A DNA stretch of 64,000 nt from Temnothorax longispinosus (lineage: Eukaryota > Arthropoda > Insecta > Hymenoptera > Formicidae), in NCBI RefSeq assembly GCF_030848805.1, contig NC_092365.1, forward strand, positions 8,246,001-8,310,000, in the 5' to 3' direction. The position numbers were made by a program, and so were the translations under genes. Shown piece after piece: positions 51,501-59,369 of the stretch. A model generated the notes under the pieces. It searched no databases and was not told where the DNA came from. It saw only the letters and a list, made by a program, of their open reading frames with translations. Each line of letters opens with the position of its first letter. The stretch's first letter is position 1.

Positions 51501-54003
51501 TCGCTTAATTGTCGGTCTCGGCCCTCAGCCTATGTTTAATTGTCGTTACCGGCCCTCAGCCCATGTTTAACTGTCGTTATCGGCCCTCCGCCAATGTTTA
51601 ATTATCTCCGTTGGCCTTCTGCCACTATCCAAAGTTCACGTCGTGAAATTACTTTCGCGCATCACTTCACTTCACGTTTCACATATCACCGAACTCGCGT
51701 TACGCACATATCGCGAATATTTATGTGTCTCGCTCGGGATCGTCGCACGTTGTGACACTGCGCAGGCGCACCACGCAGCTGGTGCTCGCCTGCACCACGC
51801 GCCGAAATCGATCGCATATCGATTCTGTCGACCGCGACGTCAGGCGCCTCATCGAGCGAGCCATCGAACACACCGTCTTGTTTCGTCAAGCATGACGAGG
51901 CGGGCGGGAATGTTTGAGATCGCAAAATTTAGCATCGCGACGAAGTCGCGTTCGGCTGCATGTCAGCACATGCACGCTTGCAGTAAATTGAGTAAATTAA
52001 TATTTGCGTGAAATGCCGCTCAAGAATTGTCACGGAAATATTCGGTATAGCATGGATCTTTCGGGATTAGCTTTCTAGAAACTTTAACATTGTTATCAAT
52101 AATAAAGTCAAACAACAACGCTAGAACAAAGGAACGATCCATGCTATACACAAAGCACTCGAAAACAGGTGACGACCCCGTCGGGTCGCCACGTGAAACC
52201 GGTGACGTCAGCTCCATGACGCAGGACTCCGACGGCCAATCACCCTCCCGAAATTCTGAGAAGTCTGCAGGGAGGGAGTTTCGCCTCGGAGGTGTTAAAA
52301 GGACCGCCGCTGCGCCGCGGAATCGATTTCGCTCGCAGATCATAGAACACCGCTAGTATTTCTATACAACCGCTTTGCTTTACCGCTCATCACCGCTTTA
52401 CGCACTCGCGTGCTTAATTGCTATATCGCCGCTTTCGCCGTGCTAGACTCTGTGCGCGCTCACGGCATTTTGCCTGAAAAGGAAACTCGTGTAAATAAGT
52501 GTACATATTGAACATTAAACTTTGTATTTCTGTACTTGCTGTTCCTCTCCGTTTCTTTTGTGGTCGTCCTCTACCGCGCGCTATCTCGCGCTACCGCGCG
52601 CTCTCGAACAATATTAATGCATAAATATAAAAAAAAAACATTTTGTTATTGTTTCTACTTCATGTCACTGGCTAAAGCCAAAGTAATTTTTATAGGCACG
52701 ATATTATCAGACCTGTTCGGTAATACCGCGTTTTCTCATTTTTTGGAAAATTGTTAATATTTTAATTTGTGTTTAACTTTGAAGATTATTACTATTATAT
52801 ATAAATGGCCAAATAAATTACCTATCTAAAACTGCACATTTTGTTTTTTGAAACATTTCTAAGCTTAGATATACGCTTTAATTCTTAGGGGCTCGGTAAT
52901 ATCCAACTCCCTAGCTTATTTAAAAAAAAAAACTCCCAAGCTCCCCAAGCTTGACGACCAATTTTAAATTTAATTTTTAAACAAGACCAACACAGACCTG
53001 ATCGCAAATATAGAAGAGCTGATAAATGAAAAAACCACCATCCATTTTTCCTCCGAAAATTAGCCCAGTTTCTCCGCACGAGCCCCACTCGTGCGGGGGG
53101 TGCAGTTTGGAATATAAAATTCCTGTGGTCAGGTGGACTCGAACCCGGGTCCTCGGGATTACGAGTCTGGCGCTTTACCACAAGACCACACTGCCACCCT
53201 CTTGTACCTCACATACATTATATACACATATTACATGTACAAATTTCAATTTTTTATACTTCAACAAGCGTGAATCATATAAAACAAAAGTAGATTGAAA
53301 TTTATTCTACAAATAGCGAGAATACTTCGCCTGAGATTACGCGTCACGTGAGCGATCGGCGGCTCGGCCGCTGAGCCTCGAGCGGTAATGGGGGTATAAA
53401 AGACGTCGGCGTCGCCTCGGGAATCGGCCCGAAATGTGCAACTAAATAATGTGAATCATTATTAAATGTGTATCATTATTCGACATAAATAAATATATAA
53501 AATATAGTTTTTATATAAATATATTTGTTAACGAAAATACCCCGTACGTATATATAAAATTAAATATTTTCAAGATATTAATTAACTTACAAGTAACAGT
53601 TACCGACAAATTCAATTTCTTACAAATATTACACTCGGAAATATTAATTGTAGGCCAAACAAAAAAATACGTGTCTACGAGCTAAGTGAGAGCGACAAGG
53701 AGGGAGTAATATTCTCACTCCCGCTCGGCACTGCCGAGCGCTGCCGACACACCGATAGACCGAGCGTCACTCTGTGTGCGCAGTGGAGGGGGGCGCATGC
53801 GCGAAAAACCGGGCCGGATTCACATCACTGTGTGTTATTCGTGTATGATCGCTGCACCAGACACTGGTGAGCACATACGTGAATATCGAGAGCATGTAAC
53901 CGAACCGTACGAGGTAATGAACGGTCGATTTTGCAAAGATTGTCGTAATACTTCATTGTTCCAAATATATCCATGCAACATGTGCCCGATTTGCATGAAG
54001 TGA
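39583..54003 (+). CDS. P2 small acidic CxxC protein, copy B, split by Helitron and hAT
   Basis: Coding pieces are 39583-39750, 40756-40779 and 53839-54003, 357 bases in all, open across both insertion points if the two elements (and one TSD copy) are set aside. It starts MDVDSSDEDCPLSPDSTYNSDEDDN, has KCCAIYFYF shared with copy A (HCVIYFYY), then a Cys pair corresponding to LCAPC, then KDCRNTSLF and a CNMCPICMK end: at least three Cys pairs. Function unknown; probably nucleic-acid or protein binding. The frame was apparently intact when the transposons arrived. Confidence 0.65.
39751..40755 (-). mobile_element. Non-autonomous Helitron
   Basis: On the minus strand it starts TCTATATATATAAAATAG and ends with a hairpin (cccgggcgaagcccagg) followed 8 bases later by CTAG, between host A (39750) and T (40756). 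TC...CTAG ends, a 3' hairpin, A|T target and no TSD are the Helitron signature. About 1 kb, with a catacatacatacgaa microsatellite near the 5' end and three diverged copies of a ~115-bp aaaaattggaaaaatttcggataccggttcccaaaa unit at 40280-40620. No Rep/helicase gene. Confidence 0.85.
41090..43078 (+). pseudogene. hAT-2 transposase (one nonsense codon)
   Basis: A single frame of about 662 codons broken only by TAA at 42281-42283 (the family-consistent reading would be Gln). N-terminus: basic KKRRSREFQNAWL, then a TTF/BED-like finger CIACNKTIRCCRTNLVEHSQTVRH. Core: ILIDESTDISDTKLMCLLVRY (first catalytic Asp region), GMASDNASVMIGRKNSF (second Asp), LNCICHSSAIVASKVC. C-terminus: CFPHSNAEAERIFSIVTDVKS, the hAT dimerisation signature. 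It resembles the ZMYM/DUF4371-like hAT branch. Non-coding AT-rich sequence follows to 43629. Confidence 0.9.
43630..44314 (+). repeat. Solo LTR of the BEL-2 family
   Basis: 685 bp, TGTTTGAGATCGC...CTCTCGAACA, flanked by CCTAT at 43625-43629 and 44315-44319. The same family as the BEL-2 LTRs but diverged, with an internal TSD and no body, so an older insertion reduced by LTR-LTR recombination. ORFs in it are repeated in the other LTRs and are not genes. Confidence 0.92.
44320..45600. other. hAT-2 interior, non-coding, with inverted repeat
   Basis: AT-rich. 44919-44968 and 45033-45086 form an inverted repeat (tatatatacacata.attttccaaactactgcgcgccgattaaat), with a TA-rich outer part and a 65-base loop. 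No gene seen elsewhere. Confidence 0.6.
45606..46310 (+). repeat. BEL-2 5' LTR
   Basis: 705 bp, TGTTTGAG...CTCGAACA. Contains the extra gcgcc in the gccgccgcgcc run near 46003 that the 3' LTR lacks. Confidence 0.95.
46314..46330 (+). promoter_or_regulatory. tRNA-Tyr primer binding site of BEL-2
   Basis: TGGTCCTTCGAGCCGGA, 3 bases after the LTR end; identical to the BEL-1 site. Confidence 0.88.
46384..49971 (+). CDS. BEL-2 Gag-protease-RT-RNase H
   Basis: About 1195 residues from MSMDQSALLSSQ at 46384; upstream in-frame sequence is LTR and primer site. Gag core LPRITLRDFSGTYEDWPSF and NVERFHYLRSCVKGTAEKL; zinc knuckles CALCKGKHTLMTC and CYNCLGNHMIAKC...CLTCKSRHHTMLH; protease VRALIDQGSEVSIISE; RT KLRVVFNGSQRTKSGESLN, ALVSDIKQMYRQILVHPED and DRYVDDVQTG; RNase H LHGFADASERGYAAVVYLR, LARLELCAAASLSNL, FLWSDSKTTLQWIRGH and GRDNPADCASRG. 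It stops at 49971 after a shift; integrase follows in another frame. Confidence 0.95.
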   Translation: MSMDQSALLSSQHDIHGRIFRSMDNLRKLGADKLTLDAVSTRICILDDLWAKFESNHDLIRACYGQLYNESEYAKTDFVDTVENTYVHQHSLLTGLANKLKPATPRVPAGPEQNNEHSPKTSLPRITLRDFSGTYEDWPSFRDLFQSVIGKNSAISNVERFHYLRSCVKGTAEKLIRSLNVTGDNYERAWAILDKHYENKRELIRSNFATFTAVAKIKGDTADELSRISNAATAAVNAQESIGRPIESHGMDLFNHLVVELFDPRTRLEWESSICDSINPPDHTALTDFMTKRILTLNAAKPKPASKATETRSAKTHAAKRSFDPQCALCKGKHTLMTCNDFKAKPANERKSFVETNRLCYNCLGNHMIAKCQSSKTCLTCKSRHHTMLHEAQVPAPKPVEPKSAVRQDEDSKAVLLATARVIVADRLGDPHAVRALIDQGSEVSIISESLAQQLRLKRSYSAVSIFGIGGSKSGSTRGKVTVSITSITTGSTISAVAFVLPRLSLYQGSTTRRAPAWPHIQGLPLADPQSLDNDPVEILLGAEVCSIIFEDGIRKGGPEAPIAQKTVLGWILSGGCGATEGHRSSLQCTADHELVDLVRRFWEQETDVSAPAALTPEEEECEEIFVRTHERTATGRYVVRLPFRKIPTSLAETRKPAERLLSTMERRCDQDSRFGELYRAFMQEYEDLQHMTEVSSSEDNTTGKCYLPHHGVFKEASSTTKLRVVFNGSQRTKSGESLNSHLHVGANLLPALADVISRWRRYRVALVSDIKQMYRQILVHPEDRGFQRILWRRKVTELLRELLLNTVTYGLACSPFLAIRSLIQLANDEKARYPQGAVALALEDRYVDDVQTGTDTIPGAIALQTELRELCMAGGFPLRKWSSNCEEALEGIPREHRLFQEPHSWQNESQTTLGLLWYPSEDSFAFAIHPRTITQYTKRRVLAETARLFDPLGWLAPVIIRAKILIQSAWLQQLDWDTPLPSADAHRWKLLFKELPLLEGLRVNRWLGTGTENQHLELHGFADASERGYAAVVYLRVSSDNFQAVHILAAKSKVAPVKQVTLARLELCAAASLSNLAKHYRNTLSLSTAPVFLWSDSKTTLQWIRGHSSRWKTFVASRVAHIQTQIPDAQWRHVPGRDNPADCASRGIAPSELLHHPLWWTGPAWLQEDPSHWPNEDSELPADQMPEQRVVVQA
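49955..51482 (+). CDS. BEL-2 integrase (separate frame)
   Basis: The frame is open from 49860, but the meaningful part begins about 49955. Order: HRLLRVTAWCSRW linker, zinc domain CHRRTLHGGVQLTLGLLRLR...CVTCTRW, catalytic GLDYAGPILIR (Asp), YSDCGTNFVGA (Asp), APHFGGLWEAAVKSTK (Glu), then a BEL-type C-terminal domain (LCLVRSENTPPSRWPLARI). In related elements it is continuous with RNase H in one polyprotein, so the frame change is probably an inactivating indel rather than a normal feature. Confidence 0.9.
51483..51910. other. BEL-2 3' non-coding region
   Basis: Four degenerate copies of an about 39-bp unit, aattgtcg.t..cggccctcagcc.atgttt, at 51507-51640, then unique sequence to the polypurine tract. 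No gene. Confidence 0.7.
51911..52610 (+). repeat. BEL-2 3' LTR
   Basis: 700 bp, matching the 5' LTR apart from three substitutions and the 5-bp indel. Confidence 0.95.
52890..53205 (-). mobile_element. tRNA-derived SINE in hAT-2 (ends approximate)
   Basis: The minus-strand head (about 53201-53129) has box A-like gtggtcttgtggtaaagcgcc, cagactCGTaatcccg and box B gggttcgagtcc. The body shares tgcggagaaactgggct with the SINE at 22419. The tail is a long T-run on the minus strand near 52920-52930. Target duplication not identified. Confidence 0.7.
53330..53678 (+). other. hAT-2 right interior with TATA-containing block
   Basis: No gene. 53335-53430 is GC-rich with ggtataaaagacgtcgg at 53395, a good TATA-box match, followed by AT-rich sequence. 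It may be a fragment of another element's promoter; nothing coding lies downstream. Confidence 0.35.
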
Positions 54004-54049
54004 TAAAAAAAACATTATCGCGAGTGGGGCATTATATATAACGTGCGCA

Positions 54050-54775
54050 ATGGTGTGGATAATTGAAGAAAAGAATTCTTTAGAGTCTCCAAAATCTGTG
54101 GATTTAGCAATGGAAGATATTACAATAGATGTCACCGACAACGGTTTGCGTAAAGAAGATCAAGGAGTGAAATTGAAGGATGTGCGACGAATATCACCGG
54201 TGCAGTTTCTTCGCGATCGCGAACTCGGTATACGCGGAACCGGTCAAGGCATCACTAGACAAAGATTCGTTATCGATATCGCTTTTCCTTATGACTGGGA
54301 TTCTAACGTGAGACGGAAAGTGTATCGACGGCTGCGGGACGAGTGCGTTAGCGAGAAAAAATCACGTGCAGCTCGCCGTGCTGACGTTGTGCCGTATTAT
54401 ATTAAACCTATTGTTGACTATCGCTATTGGGTGACTAAAATTTATCAAAAACTCGATGATTGTGAAGCAACATACATTAAGATTCATACAGGTATTGGGA
54501 AATACGTTGAATTGGTGGTGATGAACAATTCGGTACGTATGTATATGTACCCTGACCCTATCAATGATCCTAATTATTTATTGATGCTTGAAAGAACTTA
54601 TGAACGTGACCAAGATGATTATAATAATTGGGAGCTTAATCACTTTAATGCCCCCTACTTTCAATCTCATTGTTTTATGCTTACGCACTATGTCGTTCAA
54701 TATTGCAAACGATATTGTTCAGCGTGCGATCGAGTCACGTGCAAGTGCTCCATCGAAGAATGTGACGTGATCTAA
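54050..54775 (+). CDS. P2 gene with RDRELGIRGT motif, upstream of polB
   Basis: 241 residues. The N-terminus is acidic (IDVTDNGLRKEDQG), then ISPVQFLRDRELGIRGTGQGI, aligning with P1's LREED...FVRDRELGIRGTDKRI. Downstream are Tyr-rich blocks (YYIKPIVDYRYWVTKIYQK, YKIHTGIGKYVEL-like) and a Cys-rich end YCKRYCSACDRVTCKCSIEEC that could bind zinc. P1's copy differs completely after the motif and ends in an acidic repeat. Open, 42 bases before polB. Function unknown. Confidence 0.7.
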   Translation: MVWIIEEKNSLESPKSVDLAMEDITIDVTDNGLRKEDQGVKLKDVRRISPVQFLRDRELGIRGTGQGITRQRFVIDIAFPYDWDSNVRRKVYRRLRDECVSEKKSRAARRADVVPYYIKPIVDYRYWVTKIYQKLDDCEATYIKIHTGIGKYVELVVMNNSVRMYMYPDPINDPNYLLMLERTYERDQDDYNNWELNHFNAPYFQSHCFMLTHYVVQYCKRYCSACDRVTCKCSIEECDVI

Positions 54776-56381
54776 AAAAATAGTGCGTGAAAAAAAGACA
54801 GTATTAAAAAACAAAACATGGAACATCTCGATAAAACGGAACGCAACCTGTTGGAACGATCCGACCAAATCGCTACCTTGGACGAATATTTTGCATGGAC
54901 ATGGCGATGCGAGGAATTTATTGAGCAGCTCGAAGAAGACTGTCGTTCCAAACGTCCGCGGCTCTCAATCACAGATGAGAGCCGCGTAGACAGACAATCT
55001 TTAGTGGCAAAAATCGCGCGACTCGAAGGTGCAAAGACTCTATTACAGAGACGGTTCGTACATATCGGTGGTAAGTACGCGGCGGGCACTAATAGTGACG
55101 ATAACGCGGAAAGACTCGTTTGACGAGAGATCGATGCCGCGTTCGAAAGCCGTGTATTGACCGGTGCGGTGATAAATATCAATTACATCGAACCGCGAAA
55201 ATTTCTCAAAGATGCTGAAGTCGTCGTGCTCGATCGTGTGCGGAACGTCATGCAAAGACACGCAAGTGTAAAGATAAACATTGTGTTCAACGGCGAATTT
55301 GTGATGGTTGACAAACGTGCGAACAAAAGTGTCAGCACGGGAAACTGTGAACTCTTTTGTGCGTCCGATCTGTGCGAGTGGTACGAGCAACACGTTATCG
55401 AGCCTACTTTATCGCGTCTCGAAGAGTTTCAGGAACGCGACAGAGGGTGGGCGTTGTCGCGTATACTTAATTTGACTGTGAACGTGAACAAATACAATCT
55501 TTTGCACGCGGGATGTTACATCAATTTACCTGAGAAAATTAAATTGAAAAAAGCGGTGATCAACGTGCAATCGATGGACAATGCATGCTTCGCGTGGTCG
55601 GTGGTGGCTGCTCTACGTCCAGCCGAAAGAAATTCAGAAAGAAAATCCTCGTACCGACATTACACAACAGTATTAAATTTACATGGCATTGAGTTTCCAT
55701 TGACTTTGAAACAGATTAAAAAGTTCGAACGACTTAACGATATATCCATCAATGTGTATACCATCGAGGGAGAGAAGACGCCGAACGTTCTCCCGATACG
55801 GCTTACCGACCTGAAGAGAGAAAAGCACGTCAATTTGCTGTACGTGCAGGACCCGCGAGACGACAACGTGGGACATTTCGCGTGGATAAAGAACCTATCG
55901 CGTCTCGTTAGCTCGCAATTGAGCAGGCATGATGGTCGGAAATACTTTTGCGATCGGTGAGTACCTATACTTCTTTTAATAAAATTATGAAATATTTTTA
56001 ATATAAAAATTTAAAAATTGTGTTTTTTTTTGCAGTTGTTTACATTATTTTAGATCGAGCGAGAAATTGGAAGCCCACCGAGTAGACTGTCAAGAAATAA
56101 ACAACTGTGCCATACCGAGCGAGGACGACAAGTGGCTGAGTTTTAAGAATCACAGCAGGAAGGAACGAGTTCCGTTCGTCGTGTACGCCGACCTGGAATG
56201 TACCCTCGAGAAGACGGATGCGGATCCGACAACGTCCACATACACGTCTCAACATCATCGGGTATTTAACATAGGATATTACGTGCGGTTGTGACCGGAC
56301 GGCACGTGTTGAGCCCGATTCCGGCGGATAATATTCCTATCAAACGGTCGCCACTCGGTTTTACCTTAGACTGCCGAGAAG

Positions 56382-56996
56382 GTAAGTGTTCGCATCAACG
56401 CCCCGATTATTCGCAAGACGCTAATAGGATTTATTTGTTTCAGAAGGATGTCCTTGATGGATCACCGTTGCTGCTTCTCATCCCTGGATCCTCGCTTTAC
56501 ATCGCATACCAGATAGAGGTAAGTAAGGATAAAATAATGAGATCCTAATTATCTAAATTTTATTTCAGACTGATGTCCCTGTTGGATCACCGTTGCTGCT
56601 TCTCATCCCTGGATCCTCGCTTTACATCGCATACCAGATAGAGGTAAGTAATTATAAAATAATTATGTGATAATTATTTTATGTTTTGTTGCAGATCGAC
56701 GTCCGGAATGGATCGCCGTTGCCGTTATCCGTCTCTGGATCCTCGCTTTACCTCGCATACCAGATAAGGATAAGTCCCGATAATTATGTTTTAATTACGT
56801 ACTAATTCGCTTCTTTTCTTTCAGATTCCCGCCTCGGATGGATTGCTGCTCTGTTGCTGCTCTGCTTCCCCGGATCCTCGCCTTACATCGCATACCGGAT
56901 TGCCGCTGGCCAACGTTGGATCATCGCCGAAGGACAAGGTAAGTAGAAGGTAAGTATCGATAATTTTTTACAATTAATCAGGACAATTTGTTTCAG
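56382..56996 (+). other. Exon-like modules with donors and acceptors (LTR-B)
   Basis: Introns by signal: 56382-56443, 56519-56568, 56644-56694, about 56769-56824 (donor GATAAG, degenerate) and 56939-56996. Modules: 56444-56518 (75 nt), 56569-56643 (75 nt), 56695-56768 (74 nt) and 56825-56938 (114 nt). The first three are near copies and, read in one phase, give a 25-residue unit containing GSPLLLLIPGSSLYIAYQ. Introns are 50-62 nt, at the short end for insects. Not proven to be spliced. Confidence 0.6.
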
Positions 56997-57989
56997 AATT
57001 AATTAATCTTTAATTCCAGATCATCATTTCAACATTACAGGCCGTTTCACAATATCATAAAGGTGTCTCACAACGCGAGTTTCTCGCCTCGGTGTGAATG
57101 TCGCTTTATTTTAATAAAGTTGCACAATTATTCAAATTGCGTATCTCGGCTTATTCGTTTAGTCGATACGATGCCTTTATTCCAGATAATTATTCCGATC
57201 GGAGGACTTTGTGCCTCGTGATTGTTAAACTATGATCACGCACTCGGCCGTGACCATCACTCTATCATACAATGTTCGTGCGCTGATTTAACGAACGAGT
57301 ATTCGGTGGTTATATACAATGATTAATAATGTCCGCACAATATTCCGTATCCGCGTGACCCAATGCCCGTGGTTGTTATATACTCGATAATTGCACTTCC
57401 GTTAATTAACAATGTATCCGAATTTCAACTCGCGTATTGTTGCTAACACTCGATTGTATTTGGCAATTAATTGCCCCTCGCTGTTATTTAAGACGAGTAA
57501 TTTTTACGCGATAGTACGCGGGAGTTCTCGGTTGTAAAGTATAACGCGTATGCCGATCGTACAGAGTGTGATACGTGTATTCGCCACGGCTATACCCGTG
57601 AGACTGCCTCGAGCGGTCGCTCTCGCTTGGGCTCCCCACTTATGCCGGATCGTTCCCACTCCTCGGAACTTTCTCGATCGTCTATTGTTCGCGGCCGGCA
57701 CATCTGGCGCGATCATGCGAAAACACGATGATTTTCACTACTTTCTCGCGTGCCCTTTTGCGCATCTCTCACTTATGCCCGTTCTAGAAGGTTCCCGTGG
57801 AAATTTCCGCGCGCAACGCGGTGCGAGAACCTTCCTTCCTCGGTACCGCTGCACCAGGTTTTCACTCGCGGAAACTGTTCGACGCGGACGACGTCGACCC
57901 ATGCGCACCTCCTCGGAGATGCCCCTGATGATGAATTTGGGTGTTCTTCCTGTAGACGACGTCCGGGTGACGTCGATGTCGTCGGCCGT

Positions 57990-58500
57990 TGACGCCGACC
58001 CTCTGGCTAGGTTTCTCGGGAGCTGGTATCGCTGTTCCGGGCCACTGTTCGCGGAGATGATGCGTTTCCCGGGGATCTCGTCGGAGCTCGACGTCGACCC
58101 CCTAGGCAGGTGTCCCAGGACCTCTCGCGACGGATTCCGTCGTTCGTTCCCGGGGAAAATGCGTTTTCCGGGGAACTCGTCTGACCTTGACGCCGACCCC
58201 CTGGAAGGGTGTCCCATGTCCTGGTAAGACCGTCGGATGGATAAGTTCCTGGCGAAAGTGCGTTTCGTCGGGATTTCGCCGGACAATGGCGCCGACCCCC
58301 TGGAGAGGCTCCTTCGGTCCTGGCGAGTCCGTCGGACCTCTTTTTTCCTGGAGAAGTTACGTTTCCCGAGGATTTTCACCGGGTCATGGCGCGAACCCCC
58401 TGGAGCTGTGTCCCAGGTCCTCGAATGACATTTTGGCCTGGTTGTTCCCGGAGAAGATGGTTTTTCCCAAGAACTTAGTCTTTTCTCGGCGCCCACCTTA
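57990..58500. repeat. Tandem array, about 100-bp period, in LTR-B
   Basis: Units marked by cgccgacccc.tgg at about 57993, 58095, 58191, 58290 and 58391, each followed by ccgtcgg..., then ttcccgg.gaa.atgcgtttcc.ggg. Minus-strand ORF 58496-57738 is a product of this repeat (PSRGSASRSDE-type units) and is not called as a gene. Confidence 0.8.
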
Positions 58501-59009
58501 TGGACGCGCGTACCGGGTCCGGGGGTTGTTCCTCCGTGCCCCCAATACGAGTTATCGCCGTAACTCTATGTCGGCGTTTCAATTAAACGCGCTTATCATT
58601 ATACGATCATTATCGCTTAAACTGTATCGACAACCGGTAAATAATATAAGACCTTTTTGATCGGCGGTGAGTCAAAGTATCAACTAAACTTTGTTTTATA
58701 TCTATCGGCCGGATATAATTCTTAACCTACAATCACGCGCGGTCTTTGCCGTATTACCGACCGTTATGCTATTCAGCCTGTATTTTAATGAAACGCAAAA
58801 ATCTAAATCTAACTGGTCACACGGGCTCTCAACGCAACTTAATTCTATGTAAAATAATACCGTAAATGTAATCTCAAAACTAAATAAACGTGAATGTCTT
58901 AAAACCGAAATAAACTGAATGGCCATTTTGGCGAGAAAGTTATCAAAAATAAAATCAAAGAAAATAAACAGGTATTCTATATATATATTATCTCCGAGTG
59001 CCTTCTTCG

Positions 59010-59369
59010 GCATCGGACTCTTATATCTAGAGAAAGAAATAGCCATATGGTCCTGATGCGGTCTTATTAAATAGAAACTGGAAAACCCGAATGAGATCGC
59101 CTGGATTTCGCGCCTATTCCTCACGACGAGTCTCTCCTTCGTACTCGCCGGGAGATTTATTCTCATCTTGCATCGTATGCGTTCGCCATCGCGCAGGCGC
59201 CGTTTTTTCTTAGCTCGAACATCAATGAACTCGCGAGTATTTTCGCTCCGCCCGCTGTCCGGGAGTGCGGTCGTCATCTCCGCTCGCTCCTCCGGTTGCT
59301 GCGTCCGCTGACTCGTTTCTTGCGGGCTTTCACCCGCTCTCGCCTGCCTACCCGAAGTGTACGGTTGCA
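59010..59369 (-). other. Open frame entering from the right end of LTR-B
   Basis: On the minus strand from the LTR edge, the phase TG|CAA|CCG is open for well over 100 codons, with charged sequence (KKKRRLRDGERIRCKMR). Phase matches LTR-A's tail, and both have a TAxPxS-like patch. The segment after about residue 100 turns AT-rich and is probably chance. Confidence 0.35.

Larger units (their letters stand above)
45606..52610 (+). mobile_element. BEL/Pao retrotransposon 2, nearly intact
   Basis: 7005 bp with LTRs 45606-46310 and 51911-52610, flanked by ATATT at 45601-45605 and 52611-52615. The LTRs differ by three substitutions and one 5-bp indel by my reading. tRNA-Tyr primer site 46314-46330; polypurine tract gaggcgggcgggaa directly before the 3' LTR. 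Gag-pol is one frame except for a shift near 49960 between RNase H and integrase. The youngest element in the window. Confidence 0.95.
40780..53830 (+). mobile_element. hAT transposon 2 (13.1 kb including nested insertions)
   Basis: Ends CAGTGATGTGAATCCGGCCC and its inverse, flanked by TGTGTTAT at 40772-40779 and 53831-53838. TIRs of about 150 bp (40780-40931, 53679-53830) are almost identical and contain an internal palindrome cgctcggcagtgccgagcg. Host sequence is P2 gene copy B. Excluding the solo LTR, BEL-2 and their duplicated bases it is about 5.4 kb. It carries one transposase gene. Confidence 0.95.
56290..59369 (+). mobile_element. LTR-B: 3.1 kb solo-LTR-like unit in P2 polB
   Basis: TGTGACCGGACG...TACGGTTGCA, flanked by CGGT at 56286-56289 and 59370-59373; polB reads through in frame without it. 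Same ends as LTR-A, and shares cggtcgccactcggtt..acctt (56347 vs 2849) and gagactgcctcgag (57600 vs 3862). Contents: exon-like modules, a spacer of about 900 bp with AATAAA near 57114, a tandem array, AT-rich sequence, then an open minus-strand frame at the right end. Confidence 0.8.

Noticed and set aside
53129..53201. Possible tRNA gene on the minus strand
   Set aside because: Same SINE body follows (tgcggagaaactgggct); acceptor ends do not pair well.
57738..58496. 252-residue minus-strand ORF with internal repeats
   Set aside because: Entirely within the 100-bp tandem array of LTR-B; no equivalent in LTR-A.
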